This document shows, one piece after another, positions 23,189 to 31,913 of a DNA stretch of 54,880 bases (its first letter is position 1; each line of letters starts with the position of its first letter). The position numbers and the translations under genes are program-made. This DNA comes from Deltaproteobacteria bacterium (GTDB lineage Bacteria; Myxococcota_A; UBA796; SXON01), in the NCBI GenBank assembly GCA_014191855.1, contig BJHF01000040.1, forward strand, positions 1 to 54,880. Direction: 5' to 3'. The notes below the pieces were generated by a model. The model was not told the DNA's origin. It saw nothing but the letters and a program-made list of their open reading frames with translations, and ran no database searches.

Positions 23189-23506
23189 GTGGGGGGCCCG
23201 TGAGGGCGGGGCGTGTATCAAGAAACGGTGCCGGACGATCCCTCCTCGTCAACCGACACCGTAGCGGGCCGGGCCCCGTCGCCCCCACCGGCCCGACGAG
23301 AAGCCCCGAAGCGGGGCTTTCGTCGGTTCCGGTGGGGGCACCACCCGGCTGCAGGCGTCGGTCAAGGTGGGCACGGTCGGACGCGGTGAGCGCGCAGAAG
23401 GGACGTCACCCGTCTGCTGGCGTCAGCGAGGGGCGGGATGGCGGGTGCCGGTGCGGACCGACGGCGCCGCGTCTTGCACGGTGATCGTGTACGGGCACCC
23501 GGCGTA
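23189..23506. other. Intergenic region with one very long hairpin
   Basis: No convincing gene. It holds the 59-nt hairpin at 23281-23339, described separately. The rest (23340-23506) is GC-rich with no T-run or clear promoter. Confidence 0.6.
23281..23339. terminator. Long near-perfect hairpin, probable bidirectional terminator
   Basis: Three nested stems: GCCCCCACCGG/CCGGTGGGGGC (11 bp, 23281-23291 and 23329-23339), CCGACGA/TCGTCGG (7 bp) and AAGCCCCG/CGGGGCTT (8 bp), with a 3-nt loop and only single- or two-base bulges. It lies downstream of the HD-GYP gene on the minus strand. It could also be a REP-like element. Confidence 0.65.
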
Positions 23507-25375
23507 TTAAACGTTCGGCTCCACGATCTGGGTCCACAGCCGGCGCCCGGCGAGCAGCTCAACCGCGTCGTGCATCACCTTGCCGCCGGCCGCCTCCGTT
23601 CGGAGAATCTGCACCGCTTTCTCGGGCGACATGGCGCCTTTGTACGGGCGATCTCCGGCCGTGAGTGCATCGAAGATGTCCGCGATGGTCATGAGGCGCG
23701 CGCCGTAGGGGATGGCCTCGCCACGGAGGCGCCGCGGGTACCCCGTGCCGTCGATCTTTTCGTGATGCGCGTACGCGAGCGTCGGCACGTTGCGCAGCTC
23801 GCGCGTCCACGGAATCACCCGCAAGAATCGGTAGGTATGCTCAACGTGGCGCTCGATCTCCAAACGCTCTTCCGGGTCGAGCGTGCCCACGGGGATGCAG
23901 AGCCGGCGCACCTCGCGGGGGTGCAATACGGGCTCCGTTTCGCTGAGCTTCCAGCGTTCGGCTACCGACTTGATGGCGCCGGCCTCCGGATCGCCGACGC
24001 GCCCGAGCCGGTTGAGCCGCCGCACCAGCGTGAGATCGTCTTGAAGCTGACCGAGCCGCGTCGGCAACATGCCCGCGGCCGCGTTCTCCCGGATCGCTTC
24101 AAGCTGAGCTTGCAGCGCCGCAACCCGGAAGCGTTGTTCGATCTGGGCGAGCTCCCACGGGTAAAGGCGCGCCGCCTTTAGAAGCACCTCCTCGCGCACG
24201 CCGACCTTTCCAAAATCATGGAGCAACGCGGCGTAGTGAAGCTCCGTCAGCTCCCGTTGCGAGAAGCGCACCGGCGCGAACGGCGGATCGTCGGCATCGG
24301 AGATCGTGCGCGCGAGGATCTCGGTGAGCTGCGCAACGCGGTGGCTGTGGCCGCCGGTGCTCGGATCCCGCGCTTCGATCGCGGTGACCGCGGCCTCTAC
24401 GAACCCATCGAACAAGGTCGTGATCTCGCGGTACAGGCGGTAGTTCTCAAGCGCCACCGCGGCCTGGGAGGCCACCGAGCGCGCGAGGGCCAGATGCCGC
24501 TCCGAGAAGGGCGACACCCTTCCGAAATTCGCGAGTGGAATCCCTGCGACCGGCTTGTGGTTCACGAACAGGAGCACGCCGATCACGCGACAGTCGCGAT
24601 CCATGAGCGGCACGAGCAGCGTGGATCGCGTTTCGTATCCGGTCGTCTTGTCGAAGGTGCCGCTGGGCTTGTAGGGCACGTCCGTCGGGAGCGCCCGCAC
24701 ATCGGCGATGTTCATCGGCAACGCCCGGTTGGCGACGAAGCCGACGAGGCTCGCGTCGTCCACCGGGATGGTGGCGCGGGGCGGGAAGAAGGGAACGCTG
24801 TCGTTCTGGGCGGCCGCGAAGCGCATCGTTCGGCCGACGCGGGCGCCGCCAAGCGTCGCATCCGAGCCTACCATTGCCTCGTCGATCAAGTAGATGCTGG
24901 CTCCATCCGCGCGCAACGCGCGGCGGCTGTGGGTGAGCAGCTCGTCCAGCAGTCGCGACCGATCGGTGATCGCCGAGAGGGCGTACCCGATCTGGTTGAG
25001 CACGGTGATGGTTTCGCGCTCGCCTTCCGCCCGGGCGCGAAGCAGCTCGGTTTCCACGAGGTTCCGCATCGCGCGGGCCAGGCGCGCCTCCACCTCGTCG
25101 GGCGGAATCACGTCCCAGGCGGTGAACGCCGTGTCGTCGGAGATGACAATGCACCGGTGATTCAGCCGCGCGGGCGTCGTAACGCGGGTCAAATCCACGA
25201 TCACGACGCGAACCGTCGTTTCAGCGGACAGCACCAGATCGGGCCGCACCATCACCGCGCCCAACCCTGCCGCGATGCGCGCCACGAGGCCCCCGAACGG
25301 CGAATTCGCGGGCATGAGCGCCACCTCGACGTTCGGAGCGTCGTTCATGCTTGCGGTGGTCTCGCGGCCCAACAT
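23507..25375 (-). CDS. GAF/HD-GYP c-di-GMP phosphodiesterase-like protein
   Basis: A 622-aa protein: a receiver-like N-terminal domain (1-100), a coiled linker, a GAF domain (about 115-315) and an HD-GYP domain (about 320-610). The HD pair is H386-D387 in LLHDFGK, and the GYP motif is in HHEKIDGTGYP, so metal ligands are present and activity against c-di-GMP (or a related dinucleotide) is expected. There is an unusual helical insertion of about 120 residues between the HD motif and the second His cluster. The GAF domain would sense a small ligand or light/redox signal. ATG 25375 is favoured because TAGGGC lies 7 nt upstream; ATG 25348 is the alternative. Confidence 0.9.
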   Translation of the reverse strand: MLGRETTASMNDAPNVEVALMPANSPFGGLVARIAAGLGAVMVRPDLVLSAETTVRVVIVDLTRVTTPARLNHRCIVISDDTAFTAWDVIPPDEVEARLARAMRNLVETELLRARAEGERETITVLNQIGYALSAITDRSRLLDELLTHSRRALRADGASIYLIDEAMVGSDATLGGARVGRTMRFAAAQNDSVPFFPPRATIPVDDASLVGFVANRALPMNIADVRALPTDVPYKPSGTFDKTTGYETRSTLLVPLMDRDCRVIGVLLFVNHKPVAGIPLANFGRVSPFSERHLALARSVASQAAVALENYRLYREITTLFDGFVEAAVTAIEARDPSTGGHSHRVAQLTEILARTISDADDPPFAPVRFSQRELTELHYAALLHDFGKVGVREEVLLKAARLYPWELAQIEQRFRVAALQAQLEAIRENAAAGMLPTRLGQLQDDLTLVRRLNRLGRVGDPEAGAIKSVAERWKLSETEPVLHPREVRRLCIPVGTLDPEERLEIERHVEHTYRFLRVIPWTRELRNVPTLAYAHHEKIDGTGYPRRLRGEAIPYGARLMTIADIFDALTAGDRPYKGAMSPEKAVQILRTEAAGGKVMHDAVELLAGRRLWTQIVEPNV

Positions 25376-25382
25376 CGGGGGT

Positions 25383-25388
25383 GCCCTA
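25383..25388 (-). promoter_or_regulatory. -10-like hexamer TAGGGC before the HD-GYP gene
   Basis: On the minus strand, TAGGGC ends 7 nt before ATG 25375. The last base departs from TAnnnT, so support is weak. Confidence 0.3.
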
Positions 25389-25516
25389 ACCGCAGGGCGC
25401 GATTGTCACCCCCTGGGAAGCGGTCGCGCGCAGAAATCGCGTCGGAGACCGCGTGGCGCCCCCCGCGTGGACGGCGAACCCGGAGCGCCGTCGACGTTGG
25501 CCAGGGGGGGCTCCGC

Positions 25517-25948
25517 TCAGTCGTCGTCGGCCGGGGGCCCCTGGGCTTCGAGGTCGGCCGCCGCCTGGGCCATCGCGTCCAGAAGGGTGTCCAGGCCGGC
25601 CAGGTGCTCAGGAGTCGGATCCGTCCAGCGGCTGACCAGCGCCGCGTCGCTCAGGCGAAAGCCCCCACTCAAGGCGGCATCACCGGCGGCGTTGCAGTCG
25701 ATCGCGACGAGCATCACGTCCGGGGAGCCGAGCTGGTAGCCCACCGTAAACAGGCGTCCAGCATGGGTTCCGATGATTTCGAGCGGCGCCGTGCGTCCAT
25801 CGCCGCGCGTACGCAGCTCGCGCCCCTCCGCCCAGCGAACCAGTCCCCGAATCGGGGCGGGCGGACGCAATCGGAGGATCTGCGGCACGGCCAGCGCGGC
25901 CGTTCCGAGGACCAGCGCCACGAGCGCGAGGATGTGCGTCCAGGCCAT
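25517..25948 (-). CDS. Single-pass membrane protein of unknown function
   Basis: A 143-aa protein with one N-terminal membrane helix (about 3-23) and a soluble alpha/beta domain, ending in an acidic tail (ADDD). No family recognised. ATG 25948 is the first start that leads directly into the membrane helix. It is divergent from the lipoprotein at 25968 with 19 nt between start codons; the sequence GTAGTCTATTC just upstream can serve as its -10 region, overlapping the -10 of the opposite gene. Confidence 0.7.
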   Translation of the reverse strand: MAWTHILALVALVLGTAALAVPQILRLRPPAPIRGLVRWAEGRELRTRGDGRTAPLEIIGTHAGRLFTVGYQLGSPDVMLVAIDCNAAGDAALSGGFRLSDAALVSRWTDPTPEHLAGLDTLLDAMAQAAADLEAQGPPADDD

Positions 25949-25955
25949 GCGCGAA

Positions 25956-25961
25956 TAGACT
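25956..25961 (+). promoter_or_regulatory. -10-like hexamer TAGACT in a 19-nt divergent gap
   Basis: TAGACT ends 6 nt before ATG 25968. Read on the other strand the same bases give TAGTCTATT upstream of ATG 25948, so two divergent genes appear to share one palindromic -10 element. Confidence 0.5.
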
Positions 25962-25967
25962 ACCCCG

Positions 25968-26519
25968 ATGTCCCTGCTCCTCCTGCTGGTCGCGTGTGAG
26001 TCTACGGCCACGTCGGGTCACCCGTTCTCGCCGGCGGCGTCGCAACCGCAGGCCGCCGCGGCCCCTGCGGTGGACGTTCGTTTTGAGGAGCCAGCCGCCC
26101 CCTTCAAGATCAGCAGCGAGGAATTGGCGGCGAAGGAGGGTGGTGCGGGGGCAGCGGCGGCGCCGGTGGGCGAGCTGGCTCCTTCGGATGCGGCGGTGGC
26201 TGCGCTCGCGGCGGCGCCGTCCCCGGCGGTGGGCGGCGCTCCGGCGGCGTACCCCTCCGCGCCATTCGCCGCCGGCACATCCGTATCGGCGCAGTTCCCG
26301 GTGCGCCTGCTGAGCACGATTCCCCAGGCGCAACCTCCACGGGCGGTGCTCGGGTTGCCGAACGGCAGCGAGGTGGTCGTGTCCCCCGGCATGGTCCTCG
26401 CCGACCAGGGCCTGGTCGTGATGTCGGTGATGGCCGGGCGCGTGCAGCTCGCGAAGGTGGTCGCGGCCGGGGACCATGCCACGATCGAGTCGTTGGAGCT
26501 CAGCGCTCAGTATCCGTAG
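25968..26519 (+). CDS. Lipoprotein with a PilP/GspC-like C-terminal domain
   Basis: A 183-aa protein. The signal peptide ends LLLLVAC, giving lipidation at Cys10. Residues about 15-105 are Ala/Pro-rich and probably disordered. The last 70 residues are beta-rich with the pattern R-A-V-L-G-L-P-N-G-S-E-V-V-V-S-P-G-M-V-L, like the PilP or GspC homology-region domains that bind secretins. No other secretion gene is next to it, so the similarity should be read with care. TAGACT 6 nt upstream suggests leaderless expression; a hairpin plus T-run follows at 26628-26680. Confidence 0.72.
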   Translation: MSLLLLLVACESTATSGHPFSPAASQPQAAAAPAVDVRFEEPAAPFKISSEELAAKEGGAGAAAAPVGELAPSDAAVAALAAAPSPAVGGAPAAYPSAPFAAGTSVSAQFPVRLLSTIPQAQPPRAVLGLPNGSEVVVSPGMVLADQGLVVMSVMAGRVQLAKVVAAGDHATIESLELSAQYP

Positions 26520-26875
26520 GGATAACCTTTCGAAGAGCGGGGCTGGGCGAGGCGCAAGGCCAGGTCCCGGGGCCAAGGGGGCTGGCGACGCCTCGCGGTG
26601 CGCGGTCGGGGGGCCGTTGGACCCCGATTCTCACATCCGGCAACGGGCCTGGTCCCCCCTGCCGGAATGAGAACGTTTTTGCCCCGAATTTCTCACATCG
26701 GTCGTGGCGAGGGCGTCGCTGTGCCCGATGTGAGAATCCTGCGCCCCATTCTCTCTCACAACGCCGGGAGCGACTCCCATATCGCGGAGAGCGACTCTCA
26801 CTTCGGCCCGAGGGAGCCGGCCCCCCCGCGGTTCTGAGAATCACGTCGCGACAGCACGGCGCCCGTCGCGACGAT
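26520..26875. repeat. Non-coding region with a cluster of TTCTCACA-type inverted repeats
   Basis: No gene in 356 nt between convergent genes. TTCTCACATC occurs at 26628 and 26690; a perfect inverted pair TTCTCACATCGG/CCGATGTGAGAA is at 26690-26701 and 26725-26736; related TTCTCTCTCACA (26749), GACTCTCACTTCGG (26793) and TTCTGAGAA (26832) follow. Direct copies are spaced by about 60 nt. GTCGCGAC occurs twice near the end. This looks like an array of small stem-loops. Confidence 0.65.
26628..26680 (+). terminator. Probable intrinsic terminator of the PilP-like lipoprotein gene
   Basis: TTCTCA-CAT-CCGGCA (26628-26642) pairs with TGCCGG-AA-TGAGAA (26660-26673), two 6-bp stems with a small internal loop, followed by CGTTTTT (26674-26680). 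Confidence 0.6.
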
Positions 26876-29284
26876 CTACGCGAACCCCCACCACGCCAGC
26901 GCCAGCGCCACGGCTCCTCCGACGGCGATGTAGATCCCCAGCCGCGACCCTTCCCCTTCCGGCGGGGACATGTCCATCGGTCGCGACTCACCCGGCGGCA
27001 GCTGCTCCGCGAGCTCCTCGCGCGATCGGCCCTGAGAAGTCCACTTGCCAGGCCCCTTCTCGTTCATGCGTGCGGGATCGCCGCGCACGCCGCCGAGCCC
27101 CTCCCACCGCGCCACGCCGCCGCGCTCGGCGTCGTCGGAAACGCCGTCGGGGTGGTCCGGCCAGGCCTCGGGGTCGGGGTCCGGTTCGGGCTCGCTGGCG
27201 CGTGCACGGGGCGCGGGCTTCCGGGCCGTGTGTCCGGCGTCCTCGACCTCGGCGCGCTCTGCTTCGCGTCGTGCGGCCTCGCTCGCCCGTTGTTCGGCGT
27301 CGCGCCTTTCGGCCTCCGCGGCCAGCCGTGCGGCCTCCGCTGCCGCCGCGTGCGCCCGCTCACGCCTCTCGGCCTCCTCCGCGGCCGCAGCGGCGAGGCG
27401 CTCCGCCTGGATCCTGGCCGCTGCTTCGGCCGCCGCTGCGGCTTCCGCGTCGGCCCTCGCCGCCGCGGCACGTTCGCTTTGTTCCGCATGGAGCCTCGCC
27501 GATTCTTCAGCCTCCATCCTCGCGGCCTCTGCACGCGCGGCTTCCGCCGCCGCCCGCTCCCGCTCGCTCCGTTCGGCCTCCTCCGCGACGATCCTCGCGG
27601 CTTCTTCCGCCGCCTCGCGCTCGGCGGCGGTCCACGCTGCCTGCTGCGCCGCTCTCGCCTCCTCCTCCTCCGCCGCCGGGCGCTCGGCCTCCAGGCGCTC
27701 GGCCTCGATCCTTGCGGCTTCCGCCGCGGCGCGCTCGGCCTCGATCCTTGCGGCTTCCGCCTCGGCGCGCTCAGCCTCGATCCTTGCGGCTTCCGCCGCG
27801 GCGCGCTCAGCCTCGATCCTTGCGGCTTCCGCCGCGGCGCGCTCCGTCTCGGCGCGCTCCACGGCCGCCCGCTCGGCCTCGATTTTCTCCCCCTCGATCC
27901 GCACCGCTTCCTCAGCCTCCAACCTGGCGGCTTCCGCAGCAGCCCGTTCGGCCTCGACGCCTGCGGCGTACGCGGCCGCCGCCGCGGCGGCCTCCGCTGC
28001 ATCCCACGCCGCGGCCCGCTCGCCCTCGACCCGCTCGGCCTCGTGCCGCGCCGCCGCCGCCGCCGCAATCTCCGCCTCCGCCGCCGCGATCCGCGCCTCC
28101 TGCTCGCGGTGCCGCTCGGCCTCCGCCACCGCATCGGCCCGGATCGCCGCGTCGCGTTCGTAGGCCGACTCGGCGCGGGAGTCGCCGCCGTCCGGCGCAC
28201 CGCCCGCCTCGATGACGGACTCCGGGCCGAGCCCCGCCAGCGCGGCACCATCGGCGCTCGCCGCGTCCAACGTCTCTTCTTCTTCGTCGCCGGCCTCCTC
28301 CGCGAGCGCCGCGCCGGGCGCTTCCGCCAGCCGCATCGTGGGCCGCACGCCCGCGCCGACGAACAACATCGCCGGCGGGGGCCTTGCGGAGCTCCGAACG
28401 AGGCGTTCGGCCTCGCCTTCGGCCACGGCGCGGGCGGCGTTCAGCGTCGTCTCCGTTTGCCGCCGAAGCGCCTCGCTGAGCCGCTCGGCCTCGACGTCCA
28501 GGGTCGCCTCGCGGCCAAAACGTGCGGTTTGCAGCTCCGTCATCGAGCGATCGAGCCACGCCCTCGCTTCGGCCGCCCGGGCCCCGGATCCCGTCGCCGA
28601 GGCCTGCGCCACCACCTCCACCGGCCGCGAGCGGAACCCGCTCGGGGGCCGAGGCAGGCTCACGCCAGAGGCGGCGAGGAAGCTGTCGCGGGTGTCTTCC
28701 ACGCGAAGGCCACGCACCACCACCGCAAGCGCCTGCCGGGCCGCCCTCGCGTCCGCGAACCCCGCCCGGGGTGAGCCCACGCCGAGTCCGGAGAGCAGCA
28801 GCGCCGCGCGCGCAACACCGGCCGCCTCCAGCTTCGGGCGATCGGCCAGCGCCGCGAGGATCCCCCCCACGGCGCGAATGTCCGCGAGCGCGGAGAGCTC
28901 CTGGGCTACATGAAGCACCGGACGCACGACGAGCTGTCCGCGTTCGTCCACGCCAATTCCGTCGAGCGCGAGCGCGCCGTGGGCACCGCCGCCGCGGTGC
29001 AGCAGCTCCAGGTCGTCGAGGAGCCGCACGAGCAGGCCGAGCACCACGAGGGGCGGAGGGTGCAGCTCCGCCAAGCGCCGCTGCAGTGGCGGGCCGAGGA
29101 TCGCGAGCGGACCGCGCACCTCGAATGCGGAGAACATCCCGCCGGCGGGCAGCGCCGCCAGCCGATCGTTCGTGAGCTCCACCGCCTCCACGATCGCTCC
29201 CGCATCGCTGCGCAGGAGCATCCGGCGCACGCCGGGAACGGCGGAGGGCAAAATCTCAATGACGTTCGCATCGCCGACAGGCAT
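26876..29284 (-). CDS. Pseudokinase-like protein with a long Ala/Glu/Arg helix and C-terminal membrane anchor
   Basis: An 802-aa protein. Residues about 70-200 recall a degenerate kinase C-lobe: [21 protein letters not shown] resembles the H-G-x-L-x-P-x-N catalytic-loop region of bacterial kinases, but catalytic Asp and DFG are absent. Residues about 390-690 are almost only Ala, Glu, Arg and Ile, as in a single alpha-helix or long coiled coil, with four exact 12-residue units ([12 protein letters not shown] type) encoded by 36-bp repeats near 27710-27850. A membrane helix lies at the extreme C-terminus (about 783-800). It probably is a tail-anchored spacer or scaffold. Divergent from the ceramidase, with 22 nt between the starts. 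Confidence 0.75.
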   Translation of the reverse strand: MPVGDANVIEILPSAVPGVRRMLLRSDAGAIVEAVELTNDRLAALPAGGMFSAFEVRGPLAILGPPLQRRLAELHPPPLVVLGLLVRLLDDLELLHRGGGAHGALALDGIGVDERGQLVVRPVLHVAQELSALADIRAVGGILAALADRPKLEAAGVARAALLLSGLGVGSPRAGFADARAARQALAVVVRGLRVEDTRDSFLAASGVSLPRPPSGFRSRPVEVVAQASATGSGARAAEARAWLDRSMTELQTARFGREATLDVEAERLSEALRRQTETTLNAARAVAEGEAERLVRSSARPPPAMLFVGAGVRPTMRLAEAPGAALAEEAGDEEEETLDAASADGAALAGLGPESVIEAGGAPDGGDSRAESAYERDAAIRADAVAEAERHREQEARIAAAEAEIAAAAAARHEAERVEGERAAAWDAAEAAAAAAAYAAGVEAERAAAEAARLEAEEAVRIEGEKIEAERAAVERAETERAAAEAARIEAERAAAEAARIEAERAEAEAARIEAERAAAEAARIEAERLEAERPAAEEEEARAAQQAAWTAAEREAAEEAARIVAEEAERSERERAAAEAARAEAARMEAEESARLHAEQSERAAAARADAEAAAAAEAAARIQAERLAAAAAEEAERRERAHAAAAEAARLAAEAERRDAEQRASEAARREAERAEVEDAGHTARKPAPRARASEPEPDPDPEAWPDHPDGVSDDAERGGVARWEGLGGVRGDPARMNEKGPGKWTSQGRSREELAEQLPPGESRPMDMSPPEGEGSRLGIYIAVGGAVALALAWWGFA
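27710..27853. repeat. Four 36-bp tandem repeats inside the helix-coding region
   Basis: Units such as GCCTCGATCCTTGCGGCTTC recur four times with few changes and encode the 12-residue helix unit. They lie in frame in the 26876-29284 gene and can expand or contract without a frameshift. Confidence 0.8.
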
Positions 29285-29294
29285 CGCCGGGCAT

Positions 29295-29300
29295 TATCAT
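29295..29300 (+). promoter_or_regulatory. -10-like hexamer TATCAT in a 22-nt divergent gap
   Basis: TATCAT ends 6 nt before ATG 29307. On the other strand the same stretch reads GATAAT upstream of ATG 29284, so one AT-rich element may serve both genes. Confidence 0.5.
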
Positions 29301-29306
29301 CCGCCG

Positions 29307-31913
29307 ATGTCCCTCACGTCCCTTCGTCGCCTCTCTGTCCTCTCCCTGCTTGCGATGGTGGCGTGCCCGGTTGAGCCGGAGCCCGTTGCGGTGTGCGATG
29401 AAGCGAAGGAGAACGAAGGCGTGCCCGAGGTGGTCGCGGGCGCCCCTCAGGCAGGCGTCGCCGAAACCTTCGTCGATCTTCCCGTTGGAACGCCGCTCTC
29501 CGGCTACACGAGCCGGTGCTCTTGCTTTGGTGGCGACGGCAAGGCGGATCGGCGTGACAGCCAGTACAAGTCTAAATTCGCTCCTTCAGCCGGGATTCAA
29601 ACCCGCGTGCCTGCAAAGGCGTTCTGGATCTCGAACGGAGACCAGGACCTGCTGATCCTCAAGCTCGACGTGATCTACAGCTTTGACGGGCTGGTCGAGG
29701 CCCTCGAAGCCAGCATCGAGGCCCAGACCGGCCGGCCGATGGACGGGCGGGTCGTCGTGGCCACGAGCCACAGCCACGCCAGCTACGGGGACTTCTCGGA
29801 TCAAGTCACCTACTACCTGGGGAGCGACCGGTTCAACGCCGAGGTGTTCGAGCGCCTGGTGAGCACGATGACCGAGGTTGCGGTAACGGCGTTCGACGGG
29901 CTTCAGCCGGCCAAGATCGGCGTTGGCCGAGCGAAGGACTGGGACAACGGCCAAGTTTACCACGACCGTCGCGGCGACAACGACGGCCTGCAGTTCTTCG
30001 AGGACATCCCGGCGGGCTCCTACAAGGATCCGTACCTCACGATGATCCGCATCGACACGCTCGACGATCAGCCGCTCGGCGTGCTGTTCAACTTCGGGAT
30101 GCACGGCACCACGCTCGACGGGGACAGCCCGATGATCAGCGTGGACGCCCCCGGGCACGTAGAGCTGGCGTTCGAGGAGACGTTCGACACGCCGGTGGTC
30201 GTGGCGATGCTCCAGTCCGGCGCCGGGGACGCCTCACCCGGCGGCTCCGACTCCTTCTATGCGACGCTTGAGACGGTGGGCGAGTACGCCAAAGGGCCGA
30301 TTCGCGACCTCTGGGCCGCGACGAAGACGGCCGCCGACCCCATCACCCTCGAAACGGCGTCGCGCTCGGTTCCGGAGCTGCACGACGACATCCGGGTGAC
30401 GAGAAATGGCACGGTCGACTGGTACTATCCGAAGTACGACGCCGACTACACGCCCGATCTGAAGGTCTACAACGACGACGGCAGTCTGGCCGCGCCGATG
30501 GATGAGTTCAACACCGAGTTCGGCGCGGCCTTCTGCGGCGAAAACCCGGCCTATCTGCCGGGCTACGCGCCAGCGCAGGTGTTCCCCTACGATCAGTGCG
30601 TTGACATCACCAAGATGATGGACCTGATCGCGGGCTTCTTCGACCTCTCTGATGAAGAGCGCGCGCTGCCGCTGCCCGAAGCACAACGCGCGGGCGTAAC
30701 GGCCTCGCGGTTCGGGCCGGTGCCCATCCACGACGAAACGGGCGCCGACACCGTCGATGACTTCTTGATCGGCTTCTTCCCTGGGGAAACCACCTCGATC
30801 TACACCGAGCAGTTCCGGCGGCGGGCGGCCGATGAGCTGGGCTTTGAGCACAGCATGGCGGTTGGCTACGCGCAGGACCATGAGGGGTACCTGCTCGTGC
30901 CGGAGGACTGGCTGTTGGGTGGCTACGAAGCCGATATCAACGTGTGGGGTCCGCTCCAGGGGGAGCACATCATGGAAGGCTTGCTCACGATGGCCCAGGA
31001 TCACCTGCTCACACCCGCCGTTGAGAAGCAGGATGCGTGCAGCAAATACCAGATCCCGGACTACGGGCCGGATGCCGCCATGCCGACGGTGCGCCCGGAT
31101 CTCACCCCCGAGGCCGGCACCCTCGTCACGGCGGATCCCGCCTACCTGTACAGCCCGCTCTACTCGGCAGGGGAATACGAAGCGGCCGCGGAGAGCGGCG
31201 AGATCGTGGTGCATCTTGAGGTTCCGAGCGAGGTTTCACGGGTTTCTGGCCTGGTTCAGTTCGCCTGGGCCGGCGGGGACCCTGGGGTGGACTTCCCGCT
31301 CGTCACCCTCCAGCGCAAGGGCGAAGACGGCAGCTTTGCGGACGTGTTGAGCGCGGCCGGCCGCCCGGTCACCCAGGGGCCGGACATCCTGGTCACGACC
31401 ACCCCCGACCCGCTCTATCCCGCGGAGGACGAGCAGAATTGGACATGGTACGCGGCGTGGCAGGCGGTCGGTCACTCGGACGACCGCGTTGGCCTGCCCG
31501 AGGGCGTGTACCGGCTGCACGTCGAGGGGCATACGTTCGTGGATGACGGCGCGACCACCTGGCCTTGGGCATCGGCGGAATACAGCGTCGATTCACCAGA
31601 ATTTACCGTGGTCCCGGCGGCGATCACGCTCGCCCAGTCGGGCTCGGACCTCCAGGCTTCGTTCCAGGCCCCCGCTCGCGGCTACCGCCTCGTGGCGATG
31701 GACGGCGCCGTTCGCGGCGCCAACCCGCTCCCGAACGATTCGGCTACGCTCACGTTCACGCTTGCCGATGGGAGCGAGGTTGCTGTTGCCGGCGTCGGGG
31801 CCCACAGCGGGGGGATCACGACGTTCAGCGCCGTGATCCCGGAGGGCGCCACGGACGTGTCCGTTGAGGACGAGTACGGAAACGCGGGCGCGCTCGCGCT
31901 CGAAGCCCCGTGA
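29307..31913 (+). CDS. Neutral ceramidase-family lipoprotein
   Basis: An 868-aa protein with signal peptide and lipobox (LLAMVAC). The catalytic region shows the family hallmarks: TSHSHAS (about 152-158, zinc His motif equivalent to the SHTHSGPG motif) and FGMHGTTL (about 262-269, His/Ser-Thr region of the active site). The C-terminal 250 residues are beta-rich, as in bacterial neutral ceramidases. The enzyme hydrolyses ceramide to sphingosine and fatty acid; bacteria that make or consume sphingolipids use it at the cell surface. Start ATG 29307 is chosen because it opens the signal peptide. Its stop overlaps the GTG of the deoxynucleoside kinase (GTGA). Confidence 0.88.
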   Translation: MSLTSLRRLSVLSLLAMVACPVEPEPVAVCDEAKENEGVPEVVAGAPQAGVAETFVDLPVGTPLSGYTSRCSCFGGDGKADRRDSQYKSKFAPSAGIQTRVPAKAFWISNGDQDLLILKLDVIYSFDGLVEALEASIEAQTGRPMDGRVVVATSHSHASYGDFSDQVTYYLGSDRFNAEVFERLVSTMTEVAVTAFDGLQPAKIGVGRAKDWDNGQVYHDRRGDNDGLQFFEDIPAGSYKDPYLTMIRIDTLDDQPLGVLFNFGMHGTTLDGDSPMISVDAPGHVELAFEETFDTPVVVAMLQSGAGDASPGGSDSFYATLETVGEYAKGPIRDLWAATKTAADPITLETASRSVPELHDDIRVTRNGTVDWYYPKYDADYTPDLKVYNDDGSLAAPMDEFNTEFGAAFCGENPAYLPGYAPAQVFPYDQCVDITKMMDLIAGFFDLSDEERALPLPEAQRAGVTASRFGPVPIHDETGADTVDDFLIGFFPGETTSIYTEQFRRRAADELGFEHSMAVGYAQDHEGYLLVPEDWLLGGYEADINVWGPLQGEHIMEGLLTMAQDHLLTPAVEKQDACSKYQIPDYGPDAAMPTVRPDLTPEAGTLVTADPAYLYSPLYSAGEYEAAAESGEIVVHLEVPSEVSRVSGLVQFAWAGGDPGVDFPLVTLQRKGEDGSFADVLSAAGRPVTQGPDILVTTTPDPLYPAEDEQNWTWYAAWQAVGHSDDRVGLPEGVYRLHVEGHTFVDDGATTWPWASAEYSVDSPEFTVVPAAITLAQSGSDLQASFQAPARGYRLVAMDGAVRGANPLPNDSATLTFTLADGSEVAVAGVGAHSGGITTFSAVIPEGATDVSVEDEYGNAGALALEAP

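Noticed and set aside
26620..26845. CRISPR or insertion-sequence end
   Set aside because: The repeats are degenerate, in both orientations, and no transposase, cas gene or target-site duplication is visible.
27710..27853. Possible CRISPR array
   Set aside because: The 36-bp units are contiguous, without spacers, and code in frame for a helical repeat.
27152..28774. Long plus-strand frames opposite the Ala/Glu/Arg helix
   Set aside because: They mirror the low-complexity repeat on the other strand, giving Leu/Arg/Gly or Pro/Arg runs. The minus-strand frame carries a tail anchor and a kinase-like head.
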